Shown here piece by piece: positions 40,400 to 50,707 of a DNA stretch of 64,000 nucleotides. Positions within the stretch are counted from its first letter, which is position 1, and each line of letters opens with the position of its first letter. The stretch spans positions 1 to 64,000 of the forward strand of contig MCFL01000111.1 in NCBI GenBank assembly GCA_002102555.1. The letters run 5' to 3'. This stretch comes from Catenaria anguillulae PL171. Taxonomy: Eukaryota; Blastocladiomycota; Blastocladiomycetes; Blastocladiales; Catenariaceae. The notes under the pieces were generated by a model. The model did not search any database. It worked only from the letters and a program-made list of their open reading frames with translations, and had not been told where the DNA came from. The position numbers and the translations under genes were made by a program.

Positions 40400-42330
40400 T
40401 GTTGCTGCTGCTGGGTTTGGACGCCGGGATCAGCAATGTACTGAGTGACAAACTGCGGTGTGGTGTCGGGCTTGGCCAGTGTCACAAGCGGTGTCGCCAG
40501 TTGCCGGCCTGCAACCTCGCTGAGCTGGTGCATCACCCCAGCCAGGGTCCGCTGGAGACTTGATTCGAGGCTCTTGACGACCGAGTCATGGAACTGGCCT
40601 TGGTTCAACCAAATCATGTGTGCGGTGTTGCGGACAAGCGCGTCGAGTTGGGCCTGTGTAAGGAGAGATGCTGGAGAGAAGGAGGGGTTGGAAGAGCCAG
40701 AGTTAGCACTGTCCGTCTTTGCACGTTTCGAGGCCCTCGTGTTCCCGGCAATGCCCGTGGTCGCTTCGTGGGATGCGGCAACCGTCACTTGCGTGAGCTG
40801 ACGGAGCATGTCGTTCTCTGCGCGGAGCTCCCTGATGGTGTCGGAGAGGGCGCTGACTTGTTGCTGTAGAGGGGCAACAGCTGCGGCAACAGCAGTCGTG
40901 ACCGCTTGCTCGAGGGACGCATGCGTGGGAGGCGCCGCGTTGGTCGTGGTGGCGGCGAATTGTGCGGAAAGAGAATCGATCCGCCGCTGGAGGCTGTCGA
41001 TCTTGGTGTCGGCGGCCGTCGGTTTTTGGGGTTGCTGGGGGGAAGCAGCCGGGCGGGCGGGAAGGGCAGGAAAGTCGGGGTTGGGTGTGCCTGCGGCGGC
41101 AACGTCACGGAAGGAGAGACCATTGCGCACTAGGGAGGGGGCAACGGAGCGGAGGGGGATCATTTGTGCGTTAGTGGGAGCGGCTTTGACAGCATCGTTG
41201 ATGGCCTTGCGGGCTTGTTGAGCGGCGCGTGTGGTTCGGAGGCGGGCACACGTGGAAACACCGTGCCCAGCCTGGTGGCACGAGAAGCACAACGGAGAGT
41301 CCATGGGCGACCAAACGAGGTCAGCATTGAGATTGTGCCATGTGTACGTGACCTTGACACGGGCAGCGGCGGCGGCAACCTCGGCCGAATCGAAAACGAC
41401 GACGGCTCGAGAGAGCTTTTTGCCGTCGCGGTTGTACTCAATGCGCCAGGACACCGCATCAAGGTCGGCCTTTCTGAGGGCCATGCCGATGAGAATGTCG
41501 GTCGCACCAGCCGGGACACCGTACAGGTGAAGGGAAGCGGGGCGGTCTGTGCGACGGCAGTTGCGAGCCGACGTGTACGTGTTCGTAATGCGGGCAATGT
41601 GCCCGGCAACAGCAATCCTGCCGAGGAGCTGCAGCATTTGCGCATGGACCGAATGGTTGGGGCCCGAGAGCACGACCCGCCACACGCCGTAGAAACGGTC
41701 GTACACGTCGGGCGTGAACACCTTGACCTTGGCGTCATTGGGCAGTTTCTCCAAAAGGCGTGGGACGATGGCAGACGGGACGATGGTGGCAGGGGCGTCG
41801 TACAGGTATACGACGGAGGACAGTTCCTCAAGTTTGGCAGTGGCGGGGGAGGGGTTGTACGCGTCAAGCTTTGTCGACGCTCCGTTCGAGTTGGGCAAGG
41901 GGCGAGCGTGTGCGATTGCGTTGTCGCGACCGCTTTCCGTGTAAAACTCGACCACAAGGTGATCGAGGTCCGGGGTGCGTTTGCCGTCGGCGTCAAAGGT
42001 ACGCGGGATCGAAAAGTCGCAGGCGCAGCGGTCGGCGTCGCCAGTAAGGTATTGGAAGCGGGCGTTGTTGAGCTTTTCGGTTCTGCCCGCACCGGGCATG
42101 TCCGCGAGCAGGCAGGAGGCGAGGAAACGTTGGGCGTGAGCAGGGCGGGTAGGAGTGGGCAAGTCTTCGTCCATCTTGTCGTCATCGTCAGACGGGACAG
42201 TGATACGGAGGGCGGCAGAACGGCGGGCAGTAGTGGAATCGGAAGCGGAGGTAGCAAGAGTGACAGTATCGACTGGGGCTTGATCGAGCGGGGGCGGACC
42301 ACCCATTGTTTGGGTGCCAGGGTCGGCCAT
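40396..42330 (-). CDS. LINE ORF1: RNA-binding protein with one CCHC zinc knuckle
   Basis: 644 residues from the ATG at 42330 (MADPGTQTMGG). One zinc knuckle, CFSCHQAGHGVSTC (about residue 347), fits C-x2-C-x4-H-x4-C. A predicted coiled coil (LQQQVSALSDTIRELRAEND, about 490-515) would allow multimerisation, and the tail is Gln-rich. The upstream part (about 60-300) is folded-looking but unrecognised. ORF1 proteins of this type coat the element RNA. Its TGA overlaps the ATG of ORF2 in ATGA. Confidence 0.9.
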   Translation of the reverse strand: MADPGTQTMGGPPPLDQAPVDTVTLATSASDSTTARRSAALRITVPSDDDDKMDEDLPTPTRPAHAQRFLASCLLADMPGAGRTEKLNNARFQYLTGDADRCACDFSIPRTFDADGKRTPDLDHLVVEFYTESGRDNAIAHARPLPNSNGASTKLDAYNPSPATAKLEELSSVVYLYDAPATIVPSAIVPRLLEKLPNDAKVKVFTPDVYDRFYGVWRVVLSGPNHSVHAQMLQLLGRIAVAGHIARITNTYTSARNCRRTDRPASLHLYGVPAGATDILIGMALRKADLDAVSWRIEYNRDGKKLSRAVVVFDSAEVAAAAARVKVTYTWHNLNADLVWSPMDSPLCFSCHQAGHGVSTCARLRTTRAAQQARKAINDAVKAAPTNAQMIPLRSVAPSLVRNGLSFRDVAAAGTPNPDFPALPARPAASPQQPQKPTAADTKIDSLQRRIDSLSAQFAATTTNAAPPTHASLEQAVTTAVAAAVAPLQQQVSALSDTIRELRAENDMLRQLTQVTVAASHEATTGIAGNTRASKRAKTDSANSGSSNPSFSPASLLTQAQLDALVRNTAHMIWLNQGQFHDSVVKSLESSLQRTLAGVMHQLSEVAGRQLATPLVTLAKPDTTPQFVTQYIADPGVQTQQQQQ

Positions 42331-42450
42331 GGTCACAAATAGTCCGTTTGGCGAGATTTTTGGACAGGGTACGTAAGTTGATGCGCTGAGTCGATTGCGC
42401 AGGGTTTCGTAGCGATATTGTCACTTTTGGCCTTAAGAGGGCGCGTAATG

Positions 42451-42465
42451 TAAGCCCCCCTAGCT
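42451..42465. repeat. Right copy of the 15-bp LINE target-site duplication
   Basis: TAAGCCCCCCTAGCT: three bases upstream plus the first 12 nt of tRNA-Lys. Left copies at 34061-34075 and 34109-34123. Confidence 0.88.
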
Positions 42466-42526
42466 CAGTCGGTAGAGCGCGTGACTTTTAATCATGAGGC
42501 CACGGGTTCGAGCCCCGTGGGGGGTA
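42454..42526 (+). tRNA. tRNA-Lys (anticodon TTT)
   Basis: A 73-nt cloverleaf: GCCCCCC pairs with GGGGGGT, D arm TAGCTCAGTCGGTAGAGC, anticodon loop CTTTTAA, T arm ACGGGTTCGAGCCCCGT. It is intact although a LINE has inserted at its 5' end, because the target duplication supplies bases -3 to +12. Its natural 5' flank is now 8.4 kb away; the internal A and B boxes are untouched. Confidence 0.95.
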
Positions 42527-42832
42527 TTTGTGATTGTTTTGAAATGCTTTTGGTGGATAGGGAGGATGGCATCAATTTCATACAATGATGTAGTGCGGTT
42601 TTGGTAGAACTTTTCGTTTTGCGATCTCGTGGCATATTTCGAACAGAGTCGCGTCTCGGTCACGTCCACTCGTTTGCTCCGCGATCCCTGATCGACACTG
42701 CAGAATGTCAACGGAACAATCCAACCATAATTGCACTATGATCTCTAGTTTTCGGCTTGCAATGATCATTTCTGATTCTGGCGTCAGCGATATATGTATA
42801 TCCGGTGTATTTCTGAGCCAAAATCACAACAA
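42527..42832. other. Spacer between tRNA-Lys and tRNA-Ser
   Basis: T-rich just after the tRNA-Lys (TTTGTGATTGTTTT could act as a pol III terminator). No gene. Confidence 0.5.
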
Positions 42833-42914
42833 GACAGCGTGCCCGAGCGGTTAAGGGGATTGACTCGAAATCAATTAGGCTCTGCCTGCACAGGTTCGAA
42901 TCCTGTCGCTGTCG
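42833..42914 (+). tRNA. tRNA-Ser (anticodon CGA)
   Basis: An 82-nt class II tRNA with long variable arm: acceptor GACAGCG/CGCTGTC, anticodon stem ATTGA/TCAAT with loop CTCGAAA (anticodon CGA), T arm ACAGGTTCGAATCCTGT. It decodes UCG. It is the intact relative of the pseudogene at 1378-1495. Confidence 0.93.
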
Positions 42915-43053
42915 ATTGCTTTTGCTTGTTCTGTTTTGGTTTTTGCAAAGCCCGACAAACCTCAGGGCGGCATAGCCTCCCACCCCGTGTGTGTGAAGGG
43001 ATAAAAGTTCGAAATGGTTGATTCACATGACCGGCCATGGCTGGCAACACTTG

Positions 43054-45157
43054 TTAACTTTCTTGCATGTCTTGTCCCAAAGAAATCTGGCTTTTCCAAT
43101 CCCTAGAGTATCCAGCGGAAGGGTTCATCTCGGCCATTACCTTGGCCAGATAGCTGCGAGTCGCCTTGGTCATGGCGTGAACCAGACTGCGATTATCCCC
43201 GACGTTGCCAGCTCCTGCGCTGCTCTCGCCAAGCATTTGAAGTAAACGGGCACGAGGATCGCGAAACACGACAGCGTCGGCGTAGCCATGGACTGGGAAC
43301 AAGGCGCCTTCCGATTTCTGCTGGCAGGCGGCTCGACGAGCTTCAGTTAGCTGCTCAAGACGCGATGGGTCGCTGTGGGTTGGATCAAGGCACAAACGAA
43401 ATGAGTGGATGGATGGGTATCGGAAATATTTGGATGGAAGAGACTTACCGTTCAACGTGGATTCGTTCTGTCACAACCCGTCGTAACTTTTCCAACCGCT
43501 CCTGCATGGCCCTCTCCTCATCCCGTGCCGCTTGCTCCCTCTCTTGTCGAATCCGTGTGAGCTCAGCCTCGCGCTTTGCATTTCGCTGTGCAACGCGCTC
43601 CTTGCCCAGTTCCATCTCTTGCTTGCGCTGCCGTGCAGCCAGTAACTGCAGCTCGCTCGCCTTACGCTCTTCTTGCTCCCTCTGTCGCTCCAAAGCTTGC
43701 CTCCGTAAGAGTCCCTCGCTCACAATTCTTTCCCGTTCCGACTGTCGCCTCCGTTCCTCGCGTTCCCGCGCTGCTTGTTCTTGCTCGCGGACTTTGGCCG
43801 CGCGCTCCTTGTCCTGTGCCTCGTCGTACGCGACTTGCGCGCGCCAAGCTTGAATCATTTGGTGTGTTTCCTGTGCGTGAGCCAGCTGCTGCTCGAGAGC
43901 AGTCGCTGCCAAGCGAGAATCCAGTTGCGCATTTCGCCACTTCTTTGCCGAGTCCACCAGGCCATGCACACGCTGCCGCTGTGCAAGCTGAAACTGTTGC
44001 ATGCCCGTTTCAAACAGGGCACGCTGGCGCCGTATTGTTGCGGCAAAGTCAATCATGTCGCTGATGGTCCGCTGATTTGCAGTGGGAAGCTCCATGGACA
44101 GTCGTTTGGACAGAAGCGAGTGGCGATTGCGAGTCACGCCTGAGTACTCGTCAACAACTTTGGCCACTCGATCGATTGATACTGCGTGGTTAGTCATGAG
44201 GCTTTGACGAACAATTTCTTGTAGCAAAGAGAGGAGGTTTTGAGTTGCCGTCGACTCCATTCTGTTTTTGTTTGCAAATGTACCAACGGCCTCTGAGTTC
44301 GAGTACATCGTCAACAGCAAAAAGAGACGTTTGCGCACTTATCCAACTCGGCCAGGACACACTCGGAATGACCGTCCATATCCCTAGCATCCACCACGAT
44401 CGATATTGCGCCCGCATCGCCCTGCATCGTGTCTCTGACTAAGTAGTCCTTGGCAAGGGCATCCTCCAGCTCAATCATGTCCACGAGCTGCCCAAACTCG
44501 TCTTGCTCGGAATCGAGACTTGTGCCGTCACTGGGGATTGTGGATTCTTCAAGTTTTGATTTGACTTTCGCGATGTCGTCCAGCTTGAGTTTTTTGAATG
44601 AGCGAAGAGACTGGATGCGTCCAAGATGTTGGCGAATATCTGCATCTCGGAACGTCAAATCGACAATTCATGACAATGCCAAGACCCAGTGAATGGCTAT
44701 GCATACCATGACTCTCTGATGCCAAATCGCGCTTTGCCCGCCGAGCCGATTCCAACAAATCCAGCATTTCCTCTGCGTCATCAACCTCGAAAGTTGGACT
44801 GGTGCACATGGCGCTTGTCAAATCAACCAAATCGCGCTCGAGTGATATTCTTTTAGGACAGATATCCTCGTGGATAGTCAATAACGTGAAGGGACGGTGT
44901 GGGAATGGTGATTTTGAGCACGACAAACCGTTGCTTCTCCAACCTCGTCCAGTACGACCGCCAGACCATTTGATGCTTTTCCCGTTCGAAGCGCTGGCGA
45001 TTGCCATCTGCGGTTGCGGAGACGGATTGAATCTACCGAGGTTCTTTGTCATTCCGCACCGCATTGACGAGTTTGCTCAGCAGAGGTGGGGGGTTTTCCA
45101 TACCAACGTGTCGACGCGCAAAGAGTCTTGACGTCGGTCTGCAATTGTTGCGAGCAT
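43054..45157 (-). CDS. Ciliary-type coiled-coil protein (CCDC148/CCDC112-like)
   Basis: Six exons: 45157-45104, 45032-44925, 44866-44707, 44639-44339, 44261-43449, 43372-43054; they close in frame to 584 residues (human CCDC148 is about 590). An early RQRFEREKHQMVWRSYWTRL leads to segments such as ERDLVDLTSAM and IRQHLGRIQSLRSFKKLKLD, then a long charged coiled coil in exon 5 (for example EERRRQSERERIVSEGLLRR, about 240-470), and a conserved-looking end, DPSRLEQLTEARRAACQ...LFPVHGYADAVVFRDPRARL. That last block and the overall build recall the CCDC148/CCDC112 group of ciliary proteins; the call is from pattern only. Intron 44924-44867 uses a GTCGTG donor. The gene is divergent from AFI1 (237 bp between ATGs). 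Confidence 0.62.
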
Positions 45158-45394
45158 GCCGTCATGGTTGAATGGACGCCCGAGGACGGTAGGTGCGCCG
45201 CATTTTCGCCGAGTGATGAATGTGTCTACGTTCATTTTCATTGATTCAGGGTGGGCACCGATTCTTGTCGTAAGTGATGCCGTCCGTACAGTGGAACTGG
45301 AAGGCGACTTGGATCAGCGAGGAACTGACGACGATTCGACTCTACAGCGAGCGTATGAATAGTGATGTAGCACGACAATCAGTAAACGCAGGCC

Positions 45395-48300
45395 ATGCCA
45401 TGTACACATAAATCGCCTCCCCGACTTGACGCAATCGTGCCCAAATTATCCCTTCCACCACAAAAACCACACTCACGGCCTCGCCTGGCGCCAACAGCAC
45501 CCGGCACCGCGACCCTTCCTGTGCCAAGCATGCTTCCCGCCACCCCAATCAAGCGGCCTGCCGCTATGCCTCAAGCGTCGGCTGCTCTCGCGCGACCGCC
45601 CGTGCGTCACGTTGAGTACATCTTTGCGGCCGTATTTGACGAAGACCGTGGCTCGTTGCTCTCCCACGAGTACCCAACCGAGTCTGGCACCAAGAAAGAG
45701 TCTGCTTCCACCACTCTCTCTATCGCTATCGCTGGCGGCGAATGCCGTGGGCCCGGACTTGTGTTATTCTGACACATGCTTTGCACTTGATAGAACGCTG
45801 GCCGAGCTCATGCTGCCCGAAGGCGCCCATTTGCGATCATCTGACTGGACTGTCTTCTTCCTCAACCAACGGCAGGACCAAGACCGCTCAGAGAGTGACC
45901 AGCGGCTTCTTTTTGTCCTCAACCATGTTTCTACCAAGATGGATCCTACGACCAAGCGCGGCGCAAGGATGATGGCCATGGCTGTCGCGTCAAAACATCA
46001 TTTTGTGCACGTTTTCAAGGTATGTTGACGGCAACTCGCTCGTTGGCAGTTTCCTCAGCCGGCTCTGATACATGTACTCTATTGTTAGCCTGCCCTTGTC
46101 CTTGCAATCACCGACTTCCTGGAGAATCCAAACCAAGCCATCCTCGCAAATCTCTTTGCATCCATAAACGCAATGGACCTGTCTGCGATGCCTACGCTGA
46201 CACGTGCCGAGCGTTTAATCCTCCGTAATGCCGACAACGGGTCCTCTTCACTGCTGCTCGAACGACTGGCTATTCATCCACCAGAGCAGCAACACCAACA
46301 GCAGCATCAACCCGCTGGTGACATTCGCCGGATCAGCATGGCTCCTGCCCTCTCTACAAGTGGTGCACCCAATCCGCTCAGCAGCACACAATCGGCAAAA
46401 ACCAACAAGGACCCAAACTTTCACGAAACGTCCATCAAGTATGGTAACACCATTTTATCGCTTCGCATTCCCATGACATTCATCTCATTGACCGAAGAGG
46501 TGACCGATGTACATGTTTACCATTCCTTTTTTTTTTTTTGTTTCCGCTTGCTAATTTCGCTTGCTAATGGTCCTTTTATCTCAACGCAGTTTTCCATGAT
46601 CAAACTCTTTACAAAGTTTGCCGCGCATCCGCCATTCCCAGCGCCTCACCATCCCGCTTTACATCCACACGGTGCAAGTACACCTGCCATTCTCGTGCTT
46701 CTCAACGCCATTCTTACCCATCATCGTGTGCTCTTTGTCGCACACAACCTGCCCGCGGGCGAAATCGCAAACTACGTGCTCGCAGCGTGTGCCCTGGCAT
46801 CCGGCTGTGGAGCGGTATTGCGCGGCTTTACCGAGCGGGCATTTCCTTATACCTGCCTGGCCAATGTTGATCAACTTCTTGCATGGTACGTCAACGTCTG
46901 ATCTGATCCCCTTTGGTGCCGGACCATTTCAATTGAACTGACCAAGTGCTCCAGTCCAGGGTACATTGCTGGAGTCACCAACCCGTTCTTTCAGGAAAAG
47001 ACACAATGGTGGGATGTGTGTGCCGATGTTGTTAATGGGCGCATTCGCGTGTCCCCCAACATCAAGTTTGATGAGCCAATTGCCCGTCCGTCGCGCTCAT
47101 TTCTTCCCTCCTTTCTCTCGTCGTCGTCCGACAACAAGCGCCGATCAACGTACCAATCAGCCAATTCATTATCACTTGCATCTGGTCCACCTCCCGTGAC
47201 TGGCGTCGTCTCAACGAGCCTGGGTTCAATTTCGACCACAACAACAACTGTCCAGCCTGGTGCTGGTGCTGCACCGCATACACGCTTTGCTTCAACCGGA
47301 TCAATGTCCACGAGCATGTCCACCATGAATTCGGTCACGACGACAGACTCGGCCAACGGCGTGGATGGCGGCATCGTGTCGCCGCACCCGGGGCTTGTCC
47401 GGGCAGCATCCGCACCCATTAGCGATTCGCTTTCGTCATTCACGCAGCCCGGAAGTGCTGATGGTGGATTGATCGCTGACGGAACGGCGCCGCCTCGAGG
47501 GTCGTCACTTTCCAACAGCCAGGAATCTCCGCTTCAGCAAGATGCAAGCGAAGGCATTCAATCCCCAGCTACTGTTGTCTCTTCGCTAAAGGATCCCAGT
47601 TTTGCCGATGATTTGCGACACATCATTTACGAAACCGGAACAAGCACTGTCTCGCCGCAGAAATCGCGGAGGCGAAGCGTTGGATCATCCGAGGGCATGC
47701 TGAGCAAGTTGATTAGTGCAACGTCGGTTGCGCCGTCGGCCCCTTTACCGCCCGTCCCTGCCTTGCCTTCCGGCACTGACGCAGGCGTCAAGTACCCGAG
47801 TCATGACAACCTTATTCGCACGCGCAGTCGAAGTGCGAGCCAGAGCCGCATTGGTCAAAAGCCGCCAGCCATTTCCATTGGCGGACTTCCATTTAGCCGC
47901 CGCAGCAGCCGCGACGACACAAGCACTGCCGGCGGCCACAGTCGATCGGCTTCATCAACACCGACCCATGCAACACCCACCTCCCAGTTCCCCTTCCTAC
48001 ATACAACAATTCTTTCTCCTCCGGCTGGCTCGTCGGCAGCCAGCAACGGCGGCGGGTCCGCGTCCACGTCAGCAACATCAACTACGCCCATGTCCCCTCG
48101 CAAGTCGTCCGATAAGGAAAACTACGATTTTTACTTTGTCGATGCTGTCTCTGCAGCTATCGCCGCACACTTTTCCGAGTCGTACATTCGCATGCTCGCT
48201 CAACAATATGTTCACCGGTTTGTACGTGTTGCCGCGTACCACGAAGTCATGTCCCTGGGCCAGTCGCCGCTCATGCCCTCACTGGGCAACGTCCCATATG

Positions 48301-48976
48301 TTGGTCCGGTTTGGACATCAGTCGAGGCACGGGCAAAGGATTTGATTGCGCATGTGCCTGTCATTGACGCATGGCGGTCGCGGTCGCCGAGCTATGCCAT
48401 GTATTTGGCGGACGTCCATGGAGGTGGAGGCGCAGGGGCAAGCGCGTCCGACGTGCCGGGCGCTGGGATTGGTGGACTGGCTGTTGGTCATGCGGCGGCC
48501 GGCGCGGGTGCGCTTGTGAATGGCGTGGACGTTGCGCATTGGATCGATCGGCTGTTGCTCATGACGGGCATGAGTACGGCCGAGGTGGAGCAAATGTATG
48601 ATCTCCTGTTGAGCAAGATTGAAGCCAAGGATCACATTACTCAGGTACCAAATATGCTTTCACAAGTTTGACGGCATTGTTCCCAGGGTCCTCCTCTGAC
48701 GCTTGCTGGATATGTGTGCCTCCGCAGCTTCTCTCATACCTGCCGCTTTCTCACGGTGGTCTCATGCCTCTCGCTGCGCCTGGGCTGTTCCATCCTGTTG
48801 AAACGGTCCGGCGGAAGGCCCGCCGTCTCTTACACCGTATTCACCGACACCCAATTGGCGAGGCGTACATTCAAGCCCTTAACCCGTTTGTTCGCACCCA
48901 GTATTTGCGTGGAATCAAGGGCGATCGACGACCACCAGTGGTTGCGCAGAGTACACTCATTAGTGCAGAGGATTAG
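45395..48976 (+). CDS. AFI1: AFI1-type DENN-like polarity protein (Arf3-interacting)
   Basis: Exons 45395-45699, 45794-46019, 46089-46508, 46590-46885, 46955-48644 and 48728-48976 join to 1061 residues. Family signatures: HVEYIFAAVFDEDRGSLLSH near the N-terminus, LAELMLPEGAH and DWTVFFLNQ, then KPALVLAITDFLENPNQAIL, INAMDLSAMPTL, ILVLLNAILTHHRVLFVAHN (DENN-like core), ANVDQLLACPGYIAGVTNPF, and a C-terminal LLSYLPLSHGGLMPLA and HPIGEAYIQALNPFVR. The linker 320-600 is Ser-rich and disordered. Afi1 proteins link the Arf3 GTPase to polarised growth at the cortex. The first intron's donor is uncertain (GTCTGC at 45700 or GTCTGG at 45682); both are in frame. Confidence 0.82.
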
Positions 48977-49134
48977 CTACTAGTAGTAGCTGTTGTGCTG
49001 CTCTTGACGAATAGTTTCCCTTTCAGTCTGTTCCACAACCTTTTTGCAAACCATTGTTGTTTATTTGTTGCACGTCTCTGCACCTATCACCTCCTTATCT
49101 ATTAATATGATATCCATTTCCGTCATGCTCACTC

Positions 49135-49194
49135 AGTATTGTGTGGGATGCATATGGGGGGGTCGACATAACTCGTTTTGCATGAACGTGTTCC
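49135..49194 (+). repeat. Short dispersed repeat, copy 1
   Basis: AGTATTGTGTGGGATGCAT (49135-49153) recurs directly at 50431-50449. The next 41 bp, including CTCGTTTTGCATGAA, recur as an imperfect inverted copy at 50391-50430. Confidence 0.6.
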
Positions 49195-49442
49195 AATCGT
49201 TAGTGGCCTGTTTGCAAATGACAAAAACATGCATTACCTCATTGCCTGAGCGTCCTTGAAGGCCAAGCCAGCCATGCACTGCAGTCTACTAGTACGGAAG
49301 CCCACGGCGAAAAAAATCCATGTATTTACTAATGTACAGAGAGGTACAGGCGACCATTTTGAGGAAAAAAGACGACAGCGCGAGCAAAGGCAGGTGAATG
49401 TGAGCATCAAACCAACGGCGAGCAGCCACAGTGCAGCCGTCC

Positions 49443-49460
49443 AAAAAAAAAAAAAAAAAA
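49443..49460. repeat. Oligo(A) run of 18
   Basis: Eighteen consecutive A on the plus strand, preceded by CCGTCC. It may be plain low complexity or the tail of an old retroposed sequence. Confidence 0.7.
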
Positions 49461-49596
49461 CCAGAAAGGGGGAAAAGACAAGTTGACAGGAATGAGGCAC
49501 GCAAAGGAAAAAAATAACAGCGGGCGGTGAGCTGAAAGGAAACGGAAAAGAACAAGAATAAAAAGGAAAAAGCTGGCAGTGAGTACAATCAAAAAA

Positions 49597-50108
49597 TCAA
49601 GGTGCTCCTTCTGCAGGCTCGTCCTCTGCTGACGAGCCATCCTCGAGCAGATCAACAGCCCCGTCCGTCGCCCTCCACGGCGTTTGACGCCTCAATCGCA
49701 ACGTTAGCCTGTTGGACTTGGGTCGCTGCATGCTGTACTTGTGCTTGCAAGTCGCGCACAGCACGGCTCTCCCGCAAACTGTGGAAAGTAACCTTGTTTG
49801 CCTCATGCATGGCTTGCTAGAACTCCTGGAACGTGGATGGGTCGATGTCAATTGCCTTCAACATGAAATCCGCACCACCCGCCATGAGAGCGTCCGAGAG
49901 AAAATAGCTTTCGAGTCGATGATCGGCTCATATCATGACACACAGCCCACTTGAATGTAGCGTTGGCATATTGGGGCTGGCGAGATGGCGGGGCCGTCGA
50001 CGCCATGGGAGCGGCGGCGGCAGGAGCAGAACCATCCGGGGCGTACGCCCGTGGGTTGAGGCGGCGCATGGCCGAGTGGGTCGACGTCGACGACTTTCGG
50101 CGAGACAT
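49597..50108 (-). pseudogene. Decayed gene for a small unrecognised coiled-coil protein
   Basis: Starting at the ATG at 50108 the minus strand reads MSRRKSSTSTHSAMRRLNPR and a Pro/Ala linker, then shifts frame near 49940 to DHRLESYFLSDALMAGGADF and IDIDPSTFQEF. An in-frame TAG (49817-49819) interrupts it before QAMHEANKVTFHSLRESRAV and QAQVQHAATQVQQANVAIEA. Another frame change would reach the acidic end DLLEDGSSAEDEPAEGAP (stop 49597). The pieces are protein-like and collinear but no splice sites of usual size link them. I do not recognise the family. Unusual introns plus an indel error remain possible. Confidence 0.5.
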
Positions 50109-50707
50109 GAAGACATGAAGCGGCGGTTCGAGGTGTGGCAAAGGTTCCCATTGATGAAGCGATGCGGGAGAAAAATGGGATGACTGGCGAGTAGTACAGA
50201 AGTAATACATAGACTGTCATGTGTATCTGCCGGAGAGCTGAGATGGATGTTAGATGGAGGTGGCTTTCCAGTGGAACCAGTACCCATCCGATCCTTACCA
50301 GCACGCCACGACCTGCTGCCAAGTGTCAACGGAGCCGACAAACACGCTCAAATCGACGCGAACAACTCGAACATTCAATTGATTCAAACAGAACGCATTC
50401 ATGCAAAACGAGATATGTGGGCCCGCCCATAGTATTGTGTGGGATGCATCAGATCGCTTGACATGGGCAGTACCAGGAGCATCGAGCTGTTCGCATCCGT
50501 GGGCTTCATTGGGCGTCCACGCGAAAAGATGAAGCAAAGTCACAGATGAACACCCATGTCTCTGACAAGTATTCGCACAACTGGTTGTTGAGCCGTTACT
50601 TGAAGCAATGAAACCTCAGAGTCATGGCGCATCATTGACTTCGTGCATTTGGATCGGTCGCTGCGATTGAAGCCATTGTGATCGCCATTGCTATCCTGTC
50701 ATGCATT
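50109..50707. other. Intergenic region with second copy of a short repeat
   Basis: No gene recognised apart from a possible first coding exon of the downstream membrane protein. Holds the repeat copy at 50391-50449. Confidence 0.45.
50391..50449 (-). repeat. Short dispersed repeat, copy 2 (rearranged)
   Basis: The 40-bp inverted part of the repeat seen at 49154-49194 is followed by the 19-bp direct part (50431-50449); the two modules have opposite relative orientation in the two copies, with an 18-bp spacer in each. Confidence 0.55.

Larger units (their letters stand above)
34124..42450 (-). mobile_element. Full-length LINE-type (non-LTR) retrotransposon inserted in tRNA-Lys
   Basis: The element spans 8327 bp on the minus strand: a 5' UTR of about 120 nt (42450-42331), ORF1, ORF2 overlapping ORF1 by the stop-start ATGA, and a 3' UTR of about 255 nt ending in the short repeat CATCATC rather than poly(A). 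It is flanked by TAAGCCCCCCTAGCT at 34109-34123 and 42451-42465. The order apurinic-type endonuclease, reverse transcriptase, RNase H is that of the I/Tad group; in fungi such elements are mostly of the Tad clade, but a clade call needs a tree. Both reading frames are open and catalytic motifs intact, so the copy looks young and possibly active. Confidence 0.93.
48977..49596. other. Intergenic with oligo(A) tract
   Basis: AFI1 3' region. It holds half of a small dispersed repeat (49135-49194) and an A18 run (49443-49460). No gene recognised. Confidence 0.5.

Noticed and set aside
41160-42342. Frames of 380-392 codons on both strands over LINE ORF1
   Set aside because: Shadows of ORF1, which has the zinc knuckle and the ATGA junction.
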